A stretch of DNA of 64,000 nucleotides, from the NCBI GenBank assembly GCA_907163345.1, contig CAJQUN010000007.1, positions 2,611,206 through 2,675,205 on the forward strand, written 5' to 3'. Numbering within the stretch: the first letter of the stretch is position 1; each line of letters starts with the position of its first letter. A model generated the notes under the pieces. The model made no database searches. It saw nothing but the letters and a program-made list of their open reading frames with translations, and was not told the DNA's origin. Origin of the DNA: Haberlea rhodopensis (taxonomy: Eukaryota; Streptophyta; Magnoliopsida; Lamiales; Gesneriaceae). The translations under genes and the position numbers were made by a program. This document shows, piece by piece, positions 1 to 11,866 of this stretch.

Positions 1-104
1 CTGAAATAGAGAAATATATACCATAAACCGTAAGATAATCCAAGAATCAACACGAAAACATAAACATATCATAGCATAAAAACGCGTAATATTCAACCCT
101 ATCA
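1..104 (-). mobile_element. End of an H-family LTR element (truncated by window edge)
   Basis: These bases resemble 39930-40035, the end of the H element: both share the CTGAAA..GAAATATATACC block and end in a TCA terminus. Right after it, at 105, family A LTR sequence resumes. The next 5 bases, TGTAT, also occur at the matching place in the other A LTR (about 8781), as expected if H was inserted into the A 5' LTR. The other end lies outside the window, so the TSD cannot be confirmed. Confidence 0.6.
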
Positions 105-401
105 TGTATATGGAATGTATAAATGGGCATGGTTTTCTATCTTCATTTATGGTTTGCATGCAATTAAATACGGAATTGCTAAATGAACTGAGAGCATGTT
201 AGTGTATTATTAGGGTGCATACTATGAAAGTGGTTTTGATTGGGGAAGTTGAACATTATGGGGCTCTAATGCAAGAACTTTTATAGATGGTATATGATGT
301 TGTACTTGTATATGGTTTCCTTCCCATGATAATATGATTGTATGCACTAATGGCATGGATTAATACACTAATAACGGGTTATGGGCACGGGGGTCCTTAC
401 A
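105..401 (+). mobile_element. Family A 5' LTR, 3' portion
   Basis: Near-identical to 8781-9071, the end of the A 3' LTR, with a few substitutions and small indels. It ends in GGGTCCTTACA and is followed at once by a tRNA-Met primer binding site, which fixes it as the 3' end of a 5' LTR. The rest of the LTR lies left of the window or was cut by the H insertion. Confidence 0.9.
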
Positions 402-405
402 TTAG

Positions 406-417
406 TGGTATCAGAGC
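406..417 (+). other. Primer binding site (initiator tRNA-Met type), element A
   Basis: TGGTATCAGAGC begins four bases after the LTR end. It is the usual plant LTR-retrotransposon primer site for the 3' end of initiator tRNA-Met. The same 12-mer occurs in A-rev (complement, 48922-48933), F (25846) and C (53837). Confidence 0.93.
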
Positions 418-599
418 AGTAGTTAGCTCTTTGGGGCTGTTGAGGGCCTGAAACATGCTGATAGGAATGGGTAGCACATACTTATGCATAATGATAGACA
501 GTGTTGTGTGGCACAACTATGTTGCTTATGTGTGTTTATGATATGTGTTCAGAATTGGAATATGTTGTTGCTAACCATGGTGGTTGCAGGGTCATATGA

Positions 600-1165
600 G
601 ACATGGATTATGCATTACGATTGCATATATATATCGGAGTGATGATTTTAATGCTTTGCCGCTAAATGTTGAAGCGATGGTAAAATTCCGCATGACACAT
701 TTGAAGAAAGGTGCATTAAAATACACTCATGACGATATTTATTGAGATATGGGTTATGCATTGTGGTTACATACATGGCGTAGCGATGTGAATACTTGCC
801 GCTTCATGGCGTAGCGATGCGAATACTTGCCGCTGATATGAAGCGAAGAACACGGCCGCTGTCATATCATAGCGAGGGATATTATTTTCCGTTGGTATTG
901 TCGAAGCGAGGGGTATTCCGCTATCATGTAACGCGAGGGGTATTTCCGCTGTCATGATAAAACGAGGAGTAATGGTGCCGCTGTCATACCATAGCGATGA
1001 GAGAATATTTGCCGCTAATATGAAGCGAAGAACATGGCCGCTGTCATATTATAACGAGGGATATTATTTGCCGCTGGTATGTCGAAGCGAGGTAGCGATG
1101 AAGGATATTTTCCGCTCATATGAAGGGAAGAAAACGACCGCTGTCATATTATAGCGAGGGATATC
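600..1165 (+). repeat. AGCGA / CCGCT half-site repeats, element A
   Basis: A run of irregular 30-45 bp units, each pairing an AGCGA(T/G)G half with a TGCCGCT or TTCCGCT half, for example 835-1160. AGCG and CGCT are complementary, so each unit or neighbouring pair can form a short stem. The same units occur in B LTRs (13220-13430, 16700-16920) and as the complement in the second A copy (47280-47450, 48030-48480). Confidence 0.75.
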
Positions 1166-1677
1166 ATTCCGCTAGTTCATTGGCGATGGTTCATGCCACC
1201 GCGTATCTATATAGCGATGGTTCATTCCGCTAGTTTATTGGCGATGGTTCATGCCGCAGGGTATCTATATAGCGATGGTTCATTCCGCTAGTTTATTGGC
1301 GATGGTTCATGCCGCAGGGTATCTATATAGCGATAGTTCATTCCGCTAGTTCATTGGCGATGGTTCATGCCGTCGGGTATCTATATAGCAATGGTTCATT
1401 CCGCTAGTTTATTGGCGATGGTTCATGCCGCCGGGTATTCATAGTGATGGTTCATTCCGCTATTCTATTGGCGATGATTTATGTCGCCGGGTATTCATTG
1501 CGATGGTTCATTCCGCTATTCTATTGACAATGATTTATGCCGCCGGGTATTCATAGCGATGGTTCATTCCGCTATTCTATTGGCGATGGTTCATGCCGCC
1601 GGATATTATATAGCGATGGTACATTCCGCTACATCTATTGGCGATGGTTCATGTCACCGGGTATTATATAGCGACGG
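1166..1677 (+). repeat. Tandem array, about 57-bp unit, element A (first part)
   Basis: About eight to nine units built from two half repeats, GCGATGGTTCATTCCGCTA and GGCGATGGTTCATGCCGCC, spaced by short AT-rich linkers. The array was split by insertion of the solo B LTR at 1678. The complementary array in the other A copy is at 47450-48000. Confidence 0.88.
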
Positions 1678-3724
1678 TGTAAGGACCCTAATCCTTAAGT
1701 GCGGAAACAATGCATAATAGAGCTATCATAATAATCAGAGTGTAAAAGAAAGTGTTGAGTTTAGGAGCTTAAGCATTACATGCCAAAAATAAGGACTACT
1801 AAAATGGATTAATTACATTCCAATCAAAAGAATGTGTTTAACTATAGTTCAAGCTACTCCTAGAGTAGACACTATAGGAAGCAATCCTGTCCTTCAAATC
1901 CCAAAAGCATCCTCAACAAGCTCACCATCTCAACCCGTCTAGCCCTTCTATCATGCCAAACGTGTACCTACAAGGACAACCCCCAAACATGAGCAATAAT
2001 AATCATTCATATTCAACACAATATGAAGATAAAGCGTAAATGCATAATCATAATAAAACACTTCCTGTTTTCCCCATGCATTTCAAACGCTTCCCGTTTG
2101 GTTGTCCCTGTACCATAACTCATGAGTATAATCAATAGATTATTTTTAATGGTCTAAACATGTCATGACATATACCAGCTCATCAATACCACATACTGAT
2201 CACCAATCCCTAGTCTGTCCATCACAATGTATTTTAATGCCCCTCGCTTATTTACATATAGGCGGCATAGGATAACCTCGCTTCAATGGACATGCGGGAC
2301 TCCCACCCCTCGCCTCTCATTGAGCGGCAAATACCCTTTCCTCGCCCTATATGATAACCACGCTCAAATGTGACATGCGGCGCTCCCACCCCTCGCTTCA
2401 CATTTAGCGGAACCAAACAAATAGCGGCAAGCATTAAAATCATCAAGGGATGACCACGACTCATGGGATGTGCACCAATAATCATATGCATCTATAAACA
2501 TCATGCATAACATGTATTTGCATCCACAATGCAATACCACATATATACTCGCATCCACAATGCATAAACAATGAGTATATAAGATACATGTACCGTTGGG
2601 GTGCCCGTACGTCCACTACGTACCTTTCCAAAAGTGGATTTGATATGGCTTCAGTTCCTTGGTTGCGTTGCTACCTGGGATGGTTCTACACAATCACACA
2701 ACCCCATATTAGAAGCCAAATAATAGTCAAATACCAAAAATTTGACAAAATAAATCATTTTCCAAAAATCCACAGGCGGCGATTGATCGCTTCCCTCAGG
2801 CGATCGGTCGCCTCAAAATTTTCATCGTGGCGATCGATCGCGCCAAACATGGCGATCGATCGCCTAGCCCTTAATTTGGCTACTGCCTCTCGGCGATCGG
2901 TCGCCTCATTTTAGGCGATCAATCGCCTATCCTTCGAAAAGCCTACTGTCCCATGGCGATCGGTCGCCTCTTTTCAGGGGATCGATCGCCTCGCGCAGAG
3001 GCGCGATTTCTGCCATTTTTGCACCAAAATTTCATCCAATCCATCCCAACACTTACACAATCAAACAACATCATAAATAACAACTTAAACCACCAAAATA
3101 TACTTCAAAACAAGTATAAATCCAACCCTCAATCTCAACTCAACAACCCAACACAAACCCATTTTAAAACCCTTCAAAATCAACCCAAACTTAAATAAAA
3201 CACAACAAAATTAACCATGAGGTATCCATACCTCTTGGGGACCTCAAATCACCCAATATACTCCACAAATCAAGATTTTTGAAAGGTTTCTCTTCACCCC
3301 AAAGCTGGAACTCGAAAATGGAGAGAAAGGGGAAGGGTTTGGGTGATGTTTGGTAAAGGTAAAGTGAGAGTGGATGAGGTGGGGTTTGGGTATAAAAGTT
3401 GAGTTAATTAAAAATGCAATCCACAACCCATGGTGTATAAAACACCCCAACATGATATTTCCAAAGCATTAAACCAAATGCACCAAAAAATCAATTAAAC
3501 ACATGATTTCTAATTAATTGCTAACCAAGGCAAATAAATCATGCTTCCAACCATAATTCCCAACATACCCAACATGCACCCTGAAATGCTATCCCGGGTC
3601 ACTCTAACACGTGACTAAGCATTTCCACATAATAATTCCAACACATAATTAATTACCATCATAATTAATCATATAAACTTAATTAATGCACCAGATTGCA
3701 ATTAATCATTTCAGGGATATCACA
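1678..3724 (-). mobile_element. Solo LTR, family B, inserted in element A
   Basis: Starts TGTAAGGACCCT and ends GGGATATCACA; the complement therefore starts TGTGATATCCC like the B LTR at 15376. It is flanked by GACGG on both sides (1673-1677 and 3725-3729), a 5-bp TSD. No PBS, PPT or internal sequence lies between, so it is a solo LTR formed by recombination between two LTRs. A TATA-like TTTTATACCC lies on the minus strand near 3385-3395, and a palindrome array at 2778-2992. Confidence 0.93.
2778..2992. repeat. Palindrome array (GCGATCGATCGC type) in solo B LTR
   Basis: Eight copies of GCGATCGATCGC or one-base variants (GATTGATC, GATCGGTC, GATCAATC), most flanked by GGC/GCC so the palindrome extends to 14 bases. 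GCCTCT or GCCTCA separators recur between copies. Confidence 0.9.
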
Positions 3725-3950
3725 GACGGGTCATTCCGCTACATCTATAGCGATGGTTCATATCGCCGGATATCTATAACGATATATTATGCCGCTGACT
3801 CTATGGAGAGGGATCATGCCGTTGATTCTATAGCGATGGGTTATACCGCTATGTACGTGGCACTGGATTACGCCACCTACAAGCGATGGGTGCTGCTAGC
3901 GTATCACGGGTGGACGATGGATGCAGGTATGCTGCTATCTTGATAGTGAT
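3725..3950 (+). repeat. Tandem array of element A, continuation after the solo LTR
   Basis: After the GACGG duplication the array continues (TCATTCCGCTACATCTATAGCGATGG style units) and then degenerates. Continuity on both sides of the solo LTR shows the array is older than the B insertion. Confidence 0.8.
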
Positions 3951-3959
3951 GAGGTATGG

Positions 3960-4205
3960 TATATTACTGTTTTGTTAGCATTATTGTGGATACCATGTGT
4001 TGTTATATACCGTCATGTGTTTGACGATGAGATTATGGATGTCGTGTGTCGACATATACCGTCACGTGTTTGATGATGAGACTGTGAATGTCAGGTGTTG
4101 ACATGTACCATCACGAGTTGACGATGTCACTTTTAATGTCATATGTTGACGGGTATCGTCACGGGATGACGATAACATAGTTGATGTCTATGTAGATGCG
4201 TAGCG
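3960..4205 (+). repeat. Diverged GACGATG / CCGTCA repeats, element A
   Basis: About four imperfect units of roughly 55-60 bp, each with a TACCGTCACG-type block followed by a TGACGATGA-type block. CGTCA and TGACG are complementary, so these can also pair. The complement is visible around 47095-47220 in the second A copy. Confidence 0.6.
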
Positions 4206-6588
4206 TCGTTTCGATGAATAATACATTATGTATATGTATTTAATCGTATGGTTTGAGTGCCAAGGGTGAGCACATGGTAGTGTCTGGGTCACTGGTTGAC
4301 GAGACCGTTACGCCGAGCAGGTTTGCTCGATGATTTTTTGGATGCATTGTACCAGTGAGTGTACCGCATCATGCATTAGAGGTAAATGTTCTACGAGTAG
4401 TGGTACCTTTGGGTACTCGCTGTGATGGCTAAGGTCAGGTGATTGGTGGTAAGAGTAGTCATTGAGAAAACTAATCGCCTGTCGTTGCGATGTGTGTTAG
4501 ACAGGGTCACACCCACCCTGAGGGTGTGGAATAAATCCTAATGGTTAGGATTGCTTGGGAGTTGAGTAAGGACACCGGGATGTCCATTATGCTTTGGTGT
4601 TTTAGAGATATATTTGGGTGATGATCCACAACTCTATGGTTTGTACCGTATGGTATACCGGGATGGAACGTGTGTCACGTTGATGGGTTGGTATGAACCT
4701 ATGGGAGTAGCGAATCGCTAGCCAGGTATTGTTTCAGTGCTTTAGAGTGCTTGTGATAGCCATTATACTGCTCGTTGGATTCGAGTTTGGTGAATCGTAT
4801 GGTGTTACGATGCGGGTTTCGGTAGACTCTCGTAGTCTCCTCGTGGTATGTTGATGGAGGCAGGGAATGCCTCACGTGGACGTTTATACGTCAAATGTTT
4901 CGAGGGACTTGTACCGGGACAACTCATTTCTGTTTGGAGTACCAACGTGAGTGTCGGCAAGTTGTTGTTAGCTCTGGTTGAGCATCCTTGCTTATGGAAT
5001 GCAACGGGAGTCACAATTGGAATTGTGGGATATAGTTAGTGTGGTAACACTACTATATTGATTTTATCTCTTAGATAGATTTGGATTGTACTGTCATGGA
5101 GACAGCTGGTATCGATCGTGGGTTGATTGTAAATCAGCCATGGTAATCATTACTGGTGTTGGACCGAGTAATAGATTTCTTACCTTTCGGTGAAACGTTT
5201 GAGGAGACGTCTCCAAGGAAATGCTCGAGATTGTGTAGTACTATGGTATTAGTACAGAGCATCATAGGAATGAGTATACATGGCGTATACGGGTTTTGAT
5301 TTGGGTAATAGTGGCATTGATGCACTATTCTAACCGGTTGTGTGTTTCTGGATTTCGGAATATATTTTGGTATAAATATATCCAGGTTTTCCGAACAGTG
5401 GTTCGAGGTTGGAGAGTCGTGGATGCATGGCACTTTCCTTGTGAGGAAGGCATTATTGATATACCTACCAGTTGAATCTTCGGGAGATTTGTTGTTTTGG
5501 TTTGTGTGGTGTTGATGTTGAAATCACACTTATTTTTTTTTTTTGGTTGGTTTGTCAACCATCATTCTCCATGGAGTGAGAATAATTGATCATTGACAGT
5601 TGGTTTTGGGATTTTGGGTATGATTGGAGATACCCGAGTCTATTGCTTTGAGTGTGCATGTTGTGTTGGTGCGTGGGCATGTATGCCAGGGTGGGTATAC
5701 GAATGCCAGCATTTTCTTGGTACTCGTCGAGCATCGGATTTATATGCTTTGATGAATGAATCTCCGGTGAGAGATTGTGGCACCTTGAGATTGGTAATCT
5801 CGATGGCATGATGTATTCTGAGGAATAATCATGAGGCCTTGTTGACTTCCCCGATGAGGGATTGTCGTGTTTTGGGACCATGTGAATTCTTGCTGGTTAA
5901 TTCGACAGCCTCCCTGTGTCAGGATTGTTGAATCCTAGGGTAAGCAAGGGATGTCCATGTCTTGGATTGTTAGGTGTCGCGGTTGACACGTGTGGCGGGA
6001 ATGCAATTGATTGTTCTTGCATGTCCTTTCGAGAACTTGAGACCTTGTGGAGTCTCGATAGTGTGCTTGGACCAAGATGTGATTCTTGGAACACCCGGAT
6101 GTAGACATCTTTAGAGATGTGCTTTGTGTTGATCGGTAGCGGTGAGTTGCCTGATCCTTGTTGCAATGTGGTTCAACTACTCCTTTGATGGAGTTAGATT
6201 TGGAAAGAGGAACCAGACGTAGTTGAGGTACGCTGTTGTGTACTGACGGTCACTTTGGTAACGATGTATGTTTAACATCGTTGGCTATGTCATGGAATTA
6301 TCATCGAGGCGATATCTATTTGGAATCACGAATGATTCGTTTGATTTGCAGTTAAGTTTGACTGACTGCTCTTGGGATGGCTAGCATTGGGAATGCTGAT
6401 GTCTTTCATGGTTTTGTGTCGGTTTGGGAGGTTACTCCATTCCAGGTTTTGGTGCGAGGTCGGTATCCTCGCGGTTGGTGTGTAGTTCATGACGTGTTCA
6501 TGATTCGACGATGTGAATCCGTTTGGATTTTTGTAATCTCGGCAATACGTGGAGTACGCCGTGCAAATTTTGGGGACGGAATTTTATT

Positions 6589-6603
6589 AGTGGGGGATAA
6601 TTG
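6589..6603 (+). other. Polypurine tract, element A
   Basis: AGTGGGGGATAATTG directly precedes the 3' LTR. The complement, with the same GGGGGAT core, lies next to the 3' LTR of the second A copy (44692-44709). Confidence 0.8.
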
Positions 6604-6930
6604 TGATGCCTGGGGATTAATGGTGTTAATCCCGGTGTGGTAATAATCCTTAATGGATTTTTATTGTGGCAATTATGAATTAATTACGGTTTTAGGACTC
6701 CCGGGGATTTTAAATCCGGTTTCTGGAGTCGTCGGATCCAAGGGATGAGATCGTATTCTCATTGTGGTGATAACCTTGGAATTTGGTTTTTGGTGGGATT
6801 TGGGGTCCGGAGTACTTTGTACTGGGGCTGTTAATGGAAATAGAGATTGGGAGGTAATTTTTGAAAACAGATGATTTTTAATGAGTCATGATGTATTTGT
6901 GGAAGGATTGGTACTTTCGAGTTTTGGTAC

Positions 6931-6940
6931 TATATATACC
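6931..6940 (+). promoter_or_regulatory. LTR TATA box, family A
   Basis: TATATATACC lies about 330 bp into the LTR, followed by a CT-rich stretch typical of LTR transcript leaders. The complement is conserved in both LTRs of the second A copy (about 44351 and 50814). Confidence 0.65.
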
Positions 6941-7332
6941 AAGTGGACTCGGTATTCCGTCACTTGGTACGGAACCCTTCTCTCTCTCCCCTCTCTCCAC
7001 GTTCAAACCCTTTCCCCCCATTTCCCATCTTTTACTCTTGGAAGAAAAGCGTTGGTAGCTTGGCTCGGGGGCCGATTTTCTCGAAGATAATCAGGTATTC
7101 ATCTTCCCCTCGTCATTGTCTTCGATTTGGTAGTAGTATTGTTGATTTTGGTTGAGTATTAATGTTAGTTTTGGATTTGTGGATTTTGGGTAAAAATTTT
7201 AAAGTTTGTTGTTGGAGTTTTTATTGAGTTTTAAGGGTGTATTTGAGGTGTTGAAGGTGTATGGGGTGTTGGTTTTGAGTTTTGGTGTGAAAAACACCAT
7301 GGAAGCTCGAATTTTTCGGAAAATCGCAGGTG

Positions 7333-7524
7333 ACGATCGATCGCTAAGGAGTGGCGATCGATCGCGACGAGCAGTTCAATTTTTGGGTGACGATGAACAG
7401 TGCAGGTGATCGATCGCGAACAGGTTGGTGATCGATCGCGAGGATAGGCGATCGATCGCGAGAAGGCGATTTTTGCCCACTGGACAGGGGCGATCGATCA
7501 CGCTAAAAGCGGCGATCGATCGCC
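7333..7524. repeat. Palindrome array (CGATCGATCG type) in A 3' LTR
   Basis: Seven copies of CGATCGATCG or GATCGATCGC in about 190 bp, roughly 400-600 bases after the TATA box and so within the transcribed part of the LTR. Confidence 0.92.
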
Positions 7525-8510
7525 GCCCGTAGGAGCTTGTTTTTTTGGAATTTTGGAAAAATATCGGGATTTTGGAATCGGGGTTTGAGTAGCTCGTTTC
7601 CGGGGCAATGTCTACATTCCAATGGGAATGCTATACTTTTAAAATGGATTGGTTGGAGCCAGAGTTTAATAAAACGGAATTCTCGGTTGGGTTTTTGGCT
7701 ATCTTTAAACTTATAAAATGGTATATTTTGGGTATTATGCATGCTTAGCCGGGAGGTTTTTATTTTGGTAATTGTCATGGATAGATGATAGGTTTGGAAG
7801 TTGTGAACGTGCTTGGGCACGTGATTGCATGCCTATGTTTAATTGAGAGTTATTTGCATGTTAGCACTTAAACTCATCGGGTCGTGGGACTCAGACAAGG
7901 TTGGACTCAAACTACGGAATTATAAGGTATGTATAACGTACGAGCATAGCATATTATAGTGTTGCAACTGTGAAGTGCATGTATGTGGTATTTGCAATAA
8001 ACGTATATTGAAATACATGGAATATGGTACTGGAAATAAATGAATAGTGAAATGCATGGTATATGGTAAATGCGATAAGTGAACATACATTGGGAATTGT
8101 ATGGTGCCGCTTTCGAGCGAGCAATGATTTGTTGCCGTTGAGCGACCATCGGTTATGACGCCGCTATTGTTGAACGGGCGTGGGATTAATATGCCGCTAT
8201 TGTAGAGCGAGCTATGATATAGAACTATGAAATCATTGGCTAGATACATGTGATATCTATGGTACCCTGTTTGATGATTTAATCCTATTCGATTATGGAA
8301 CTAGTGTAACAGGAATGGTTTTAGTTGATCAATGAAATGATCAATTGGCTTTCGAGAATTTAATGGTTTGGTTATTTTGAGAACAGGGACAATACAGGGG
8401 ATACCGGATGAGGATGATACCATCCAGGGAGTATCATTTAAATTCATGGCATTTACATTCTGTAAATTATGAACTGCAATATTATGATTATTGGATTTGT
8501 GATTTGGTAT

Positions 8511-8540
8511 GCTCACCCCGTGTGGGGGCTGTCTCTGTTG
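8511..8540 (+). other. Conserved GC-rich hairpin near LTR end, family A
   Basis: GCTCACCCCGTGTGGGGGCT is followed by GTCTCTGTTG. The CCCC and GGGG arms can pair around a short loop. The same block is found at the same LTR position in A-rev (42971-43000, 49393-49422), G (33243-33270), F (25408-25432, 31456-31480) and E (20171-20195). Confidence 0.7.
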
Positions 8541-9071
8541 GGACAGGTGATACAGGTGTAGTAGCAGCTTTGGAGTTGAGCTCGTGTTGTTGATTAGAGG
8601 TACTTCCAGGATCGAGGTACCAGAGCTGGATGAATAAGTACATAGATCCAGAGTTGAGATCGAGTTGCGCTTGGGAGGTGCTTCCAGGATTGAAGTACCA
8701 GTAACAGTGTCTGGTAGAGTATTTTATACATTAGATACACACTTATTCATTGGGTGCTCTCATGTGAGTACGTTTTTACGTGTATATGGAATGTATAAAT
8801 GGGCATGGTTTTCTCTCTTCATTTATGGTTTGCATGCAATTAAATACGGAATTGCTAAATGAACTGAGAGCATGTTAGTGTATTATTAGGGTGCATACTA
8901 TGAAAGTGGTTTTGATTGGGGAAGTTGAACATTATGGGGCTCTAATGCAAGAAATTTATAGATGGTATATGATGTTATACTATGGTTTCCTTCCCATGAT
9001 AATATGATTGTATGCACTAATGGCATGAATTAATACACTAATAACGGGTTATGGGCACGGGGGTCCTTACA

Positions 9072-10437
9072 GTTAGTTTCCCTTTCCTTTTTATTTGTTT
9101 ATTGCATTCTTAGTTTAATTTCACTCTTCATGCAATTTTGACTTACATTGGGGACAATGTAAGATTTAAGTATGAGGGAGGGATTAGTAGTGTGTTATTG
9201 CTTTCTTATTATAAAAATAAAAAAAGTTGAAATTTTTTGAGCTCATAGTTAGTGATGAACATGAACTTTTGAATCATTAGCCCATTATGAAACCTAATTG
9301 AAGGCATGCATGCTTTTGAAAATAGGTGAACTGTTAACCTTGGAACACTTTGAACTCTAATGCAAATTATGCTTTGACATAGTAGTCGAATATTTTGAGC
9401 ACGATATTGTCATGACTTGTGAAGTGTGCATAGTGTAGTGAAGATTGTGTGAATTTTGTGATAGTCTTAGGAAGTCTCTGATACATGCTCGAACTTAACT
9501 ACATGCTCTTTGAGGCGTATATCTAGACTACTTGGTGAATATGAAAATGATATAGGCGATCTTGATGCCCTTGAGCCTTTCAAGCCTACCATGTAATCAA
9601 AATCATCATTAGTACCCTTTTTGAGCTTTAAAGTAAAAGAATGGTTGTATGCTAAGCATACAAACAACCCTTATTCGAGAGTCTTTGACTAGCTTATCAT
9701 ATTCCTAATGAGCCTAAATATGATTTTAAATCCATACATTTGAAGGGAGTATGATGTTTTAATCCACATGCACTTGTTGTCATTGAATCATATGTTTTGT
9801 GAGCTTCATTGTCAAAAGAATGAAATGCATGAAAGAAAAGGGATACCTTGAGAAAATAGATTAAAAATATGACTCCAATGGAGCAAATGCACAAAAGAAG
9901 AAAAGAATTGAAGCATACCTTGCAAAACATACAAGGTGTGAAAATGAACATTGTTGAAAAAAATCATGCAAGAAGAGAAGTTTTTAATTGTGCATATCAT
10001 TATACTCTCTTGTTTGCTACAACTTTACCCTTTCTTTCATAAGCCAACACCTATCTTAAGCTACAAATTAATAAAGACCTGCTTGATTTATGTTTGCAAG
10101 TGGCTAAGATAGTGGAGAAGAGTGTGCAAGTAAGCTTATACTTGAGTTCGTGCACAACTTGAGCTATTGTGGGTTTACATTAATTGGATTTATAATTTGT
10201 ACTTGACACTTGTTTTTGACCACACACACATGATCGCTACTTTGTTGGGAATGAAATGCATAGGGATTGAATGTTTCACTGTTAACTTTTTAATGTCTTT
10301 CATTATTATGCATGTTTAAAATTGTTGAGGCATTAAAGTGAGGATAAATTAGTTTGTTGTGAAACTATGAGCCACAAAAAAATTATAGTTTTGTCTGATT
10401 TACTCGAGGTCGAGTAAAGATTAAGTATGAGAGAGTT
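9072..10437 (+). mobile_element. Element D, 3' internal end (OTA-type Ty3/gypsy)
   Basis: Noncoding AT-rich sequence before the D LTR. It holds ACATTGGGGACAATGT followed by TTAAGTATGAGGGAGG (about 9147-9183), and a second tract TTAAGTATGAGAGAGTT just before 10438. Such signals after pol are typical of Athila/Tat (OTA) elements. No gag-pol domain is present; the rest of D must lie left of element A, outside the window. Class assignment rests on these signals and the LTR style, not on protein. Confidence 0.55.
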
Positions 10438-11800
10438 TGATGTGACTAGAAATAGACACATCTAGTGCGTTTAACTGATATATATGCTACTTAATTGTAT
10501 ATTTGTGTTAATGTAGGTGGAATCGAAGGAATTGAGCTAATAACGATTAATAAAGGTCAAGAAATGCATTGGATGATAATGAATCAAAGTAGACCAAAAA
10601 ATGCATAAAAAGTGAAAAAGACTCGGGATTGATCGCCCATATGCACCGATCGATCGAGCGAGGCAGAACTTTTATGCAACAAAAAAATAGAATGACTGAT
10701 CGATCGTCGATATTTGCCAATCGCCCGGAGAAATATTTTGAAAAAAAAAAACCAGCGGTCGAATCGCTGGGTTCCGTCGATCGATCACCAACAGTGTCCG
10801 AGAATTTTTGAAACTCGATTTTTTAACTTAATTTGGAGATTCTATCCCACCTACTTGCCTCCCTATATATAATACTCGAAAATCAGACTTTAGAGGACAT
10901 TAGGTAGATTAGTTAGAGTAGTTTAGGTTTAGTTTACAATTTTTCTTTCAATTTTGTTGAAGACGCTACAAAGATCGAAGCGAAGGCGGGGTGAGTGGAG
11001 ATCCGATTAGTTTTCTTTCCATTGCTTTTATTTATCGTTTTTCTTAGATTATGTATAGCTAGTTTTTAATCCTTGGTTGAGGAAGACGAATCCTTGGATT
11101 TATTTATCTTGGAGAGATTCTTACGCTTTTATTTATCAATTTTATTGAATATCGGTGTTTTCAAATTTTGATGACATGATTTATGTTTGATTATTGGATT
11201 GATAACCTAACAACTTGGATGTAATCTAATGCTAAATTTGATAATTGTTTGATTAATGAAATTTACGAAGCAACTAAGATTGATAATTGCCTGTTGTTGA
11301 CGTTATTAAATTCTTAGGGAAAACAATTGACTAAATTTATATAAATCGCTTGTGTTTACGTTGTTTAGATTCATTACTCACTAGTTTTGAATGGTGTCAT
11401 GATTTTAATATTGATTGCACATAAAGAGATTGATTGATTGATGATAGTTAAATTAGAACGTGTGGACTAATTGATTATAAACAAGGTGAGGGGAATTAGA
11501 TTTCCAATTGACGGATATTTAAATAAAATTAAGTCTTTTGTGGATAGATGAAATAGATGTTAATATCCAAGATAGAGTTGACTGATACAAAGAATCGCTT
11601 TCATTAGTTTCATCTTTGTTTTTAATTGTAATTAGTATAATTCACTCAGAACCCCATTGTTTAATTTATTTTTTTGCTTTGATTTTCATTAACACGAGAA
11701 TTCACACCTCTTAATGGGATCGATCCCTACTCACGCAACTACATTTTTGTTATCAATCTTGAGGATTGAGTGGGGTTAATTAGGGAGTACATGATAAGCG
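10438..11800 (+). mobile_element. Element D 3' LTR, inserted in the E reverse transcriptase
   Basis: Starts TGATGTGACTAGAAATAG directly after a polypurine-like tract. It contains a TATA box (TATATATAAT, 10864-10873), a CGATCGATCG array before that box, and a GGGATCGATCCC block near 11717. Its right end is within about 11790-11806, where decayed E reverse transcriptase (minus strand) begins. I could not fix the exact end or a TSD because the left side is outside the window. Confidence 0.65.
10629..10788. repeat. CGATCGATCG motifs in D LTR
   Basis: Four motif copies or near-copies. One is CGATCGATCGAGCGAGGCAG, a 20-mer that occurs identically in the C LTRs (52782 and the matching site in the 3' LTR), although D is a different type of element. 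In D the array lies upstream of the TATA box, unlike in A, B and C. Confidence 0.8.
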
Positions 11801-11866
11801 CACACCAACGATCCTCTTTGAATTTCGAATAGACAAGAATATCATCAATAAAGACGATAACAAATT
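11801..11866 (-). pseudogene. Ty3/gypsy reverse transcriptase fragment of element E (active-site part)
   Basis: The minus strand encodes VIVFIDDILVYSKFKED, the RT catalytic block with the FIDD form of YxDD seen in many plant chromoviruses. It continues, across the inserted B element, the RT that stops in LDQF at 17433-17450. The D LTR cuts it off at its C-terminal side. It is a relic. Confidence 0.85.

Larger units (their letters stand above)
402..6603 (+). mobile_element. Family A internal region (non-autonomous, LARD-like)
   Basis: This lies between the two A LTRs. Without the inserted solo B LTR it is about 4.15 kb, close to the 4.25 kb internal region of the second A copy (44692-48937). 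I see no gag, protease, RT, RNase H or integrase motif in any frame; the open frames are short and unconserved. Instead it holds short AGCGA/CCGCT repeats, a tandem array of about 57-bp units, and diverged GACGATG-type repeats at 3960-4200. The stretch from about 4300 to 6588 is unrecognised. With intact PBS, PPT and LTRs, it fits an element moved in trans by an autonomous Ty3/gypsy partner. Confidence 0.8.
6604..9071 (+). mobile_element. Family A 3' LTR (about 2.47 kb)
   Basis: Starts TGATGCCTGGGG and ends GGGTCCTTACA. It matches the complement of the LTRs of the second A copy throughout. In order it holds a TATA box (6931-6940), a pyrimidine-rich leader (6980-7060), the palindrome array (7333-7524), an AAGGTATGTA..CGTACGAGCAT block (7925-7948), CCGCT/AGCG units (8100-8215) and a CCCC/GGGG hairpin (8511-8540). 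No coding frame is supported. If GTTAG (9072-9076) is the TSD, its partner lies left of the window. Confidence 0.93.

Noticed and set aside
2588..3198. Arg/Ser/Asp-rich frames (DRSPR, AIDRL patterns) as small proteins
   Set aside because: They are translations of the CGATCGATCG palindromes and recur in every frame and strand that crosses an array.
5134..6166. Degraded gag in the A interior
   Set aside because: Several frames of about 70-108 codons, but no gag signature (WL..I..IF, WW, CCHC) on either strand.
7501..7530. GCGATCGATCGC hairpin as a terminator
   Set aside because: No T-run follows; such bacterial-type terminators do not apply to plant nuclear DNA.
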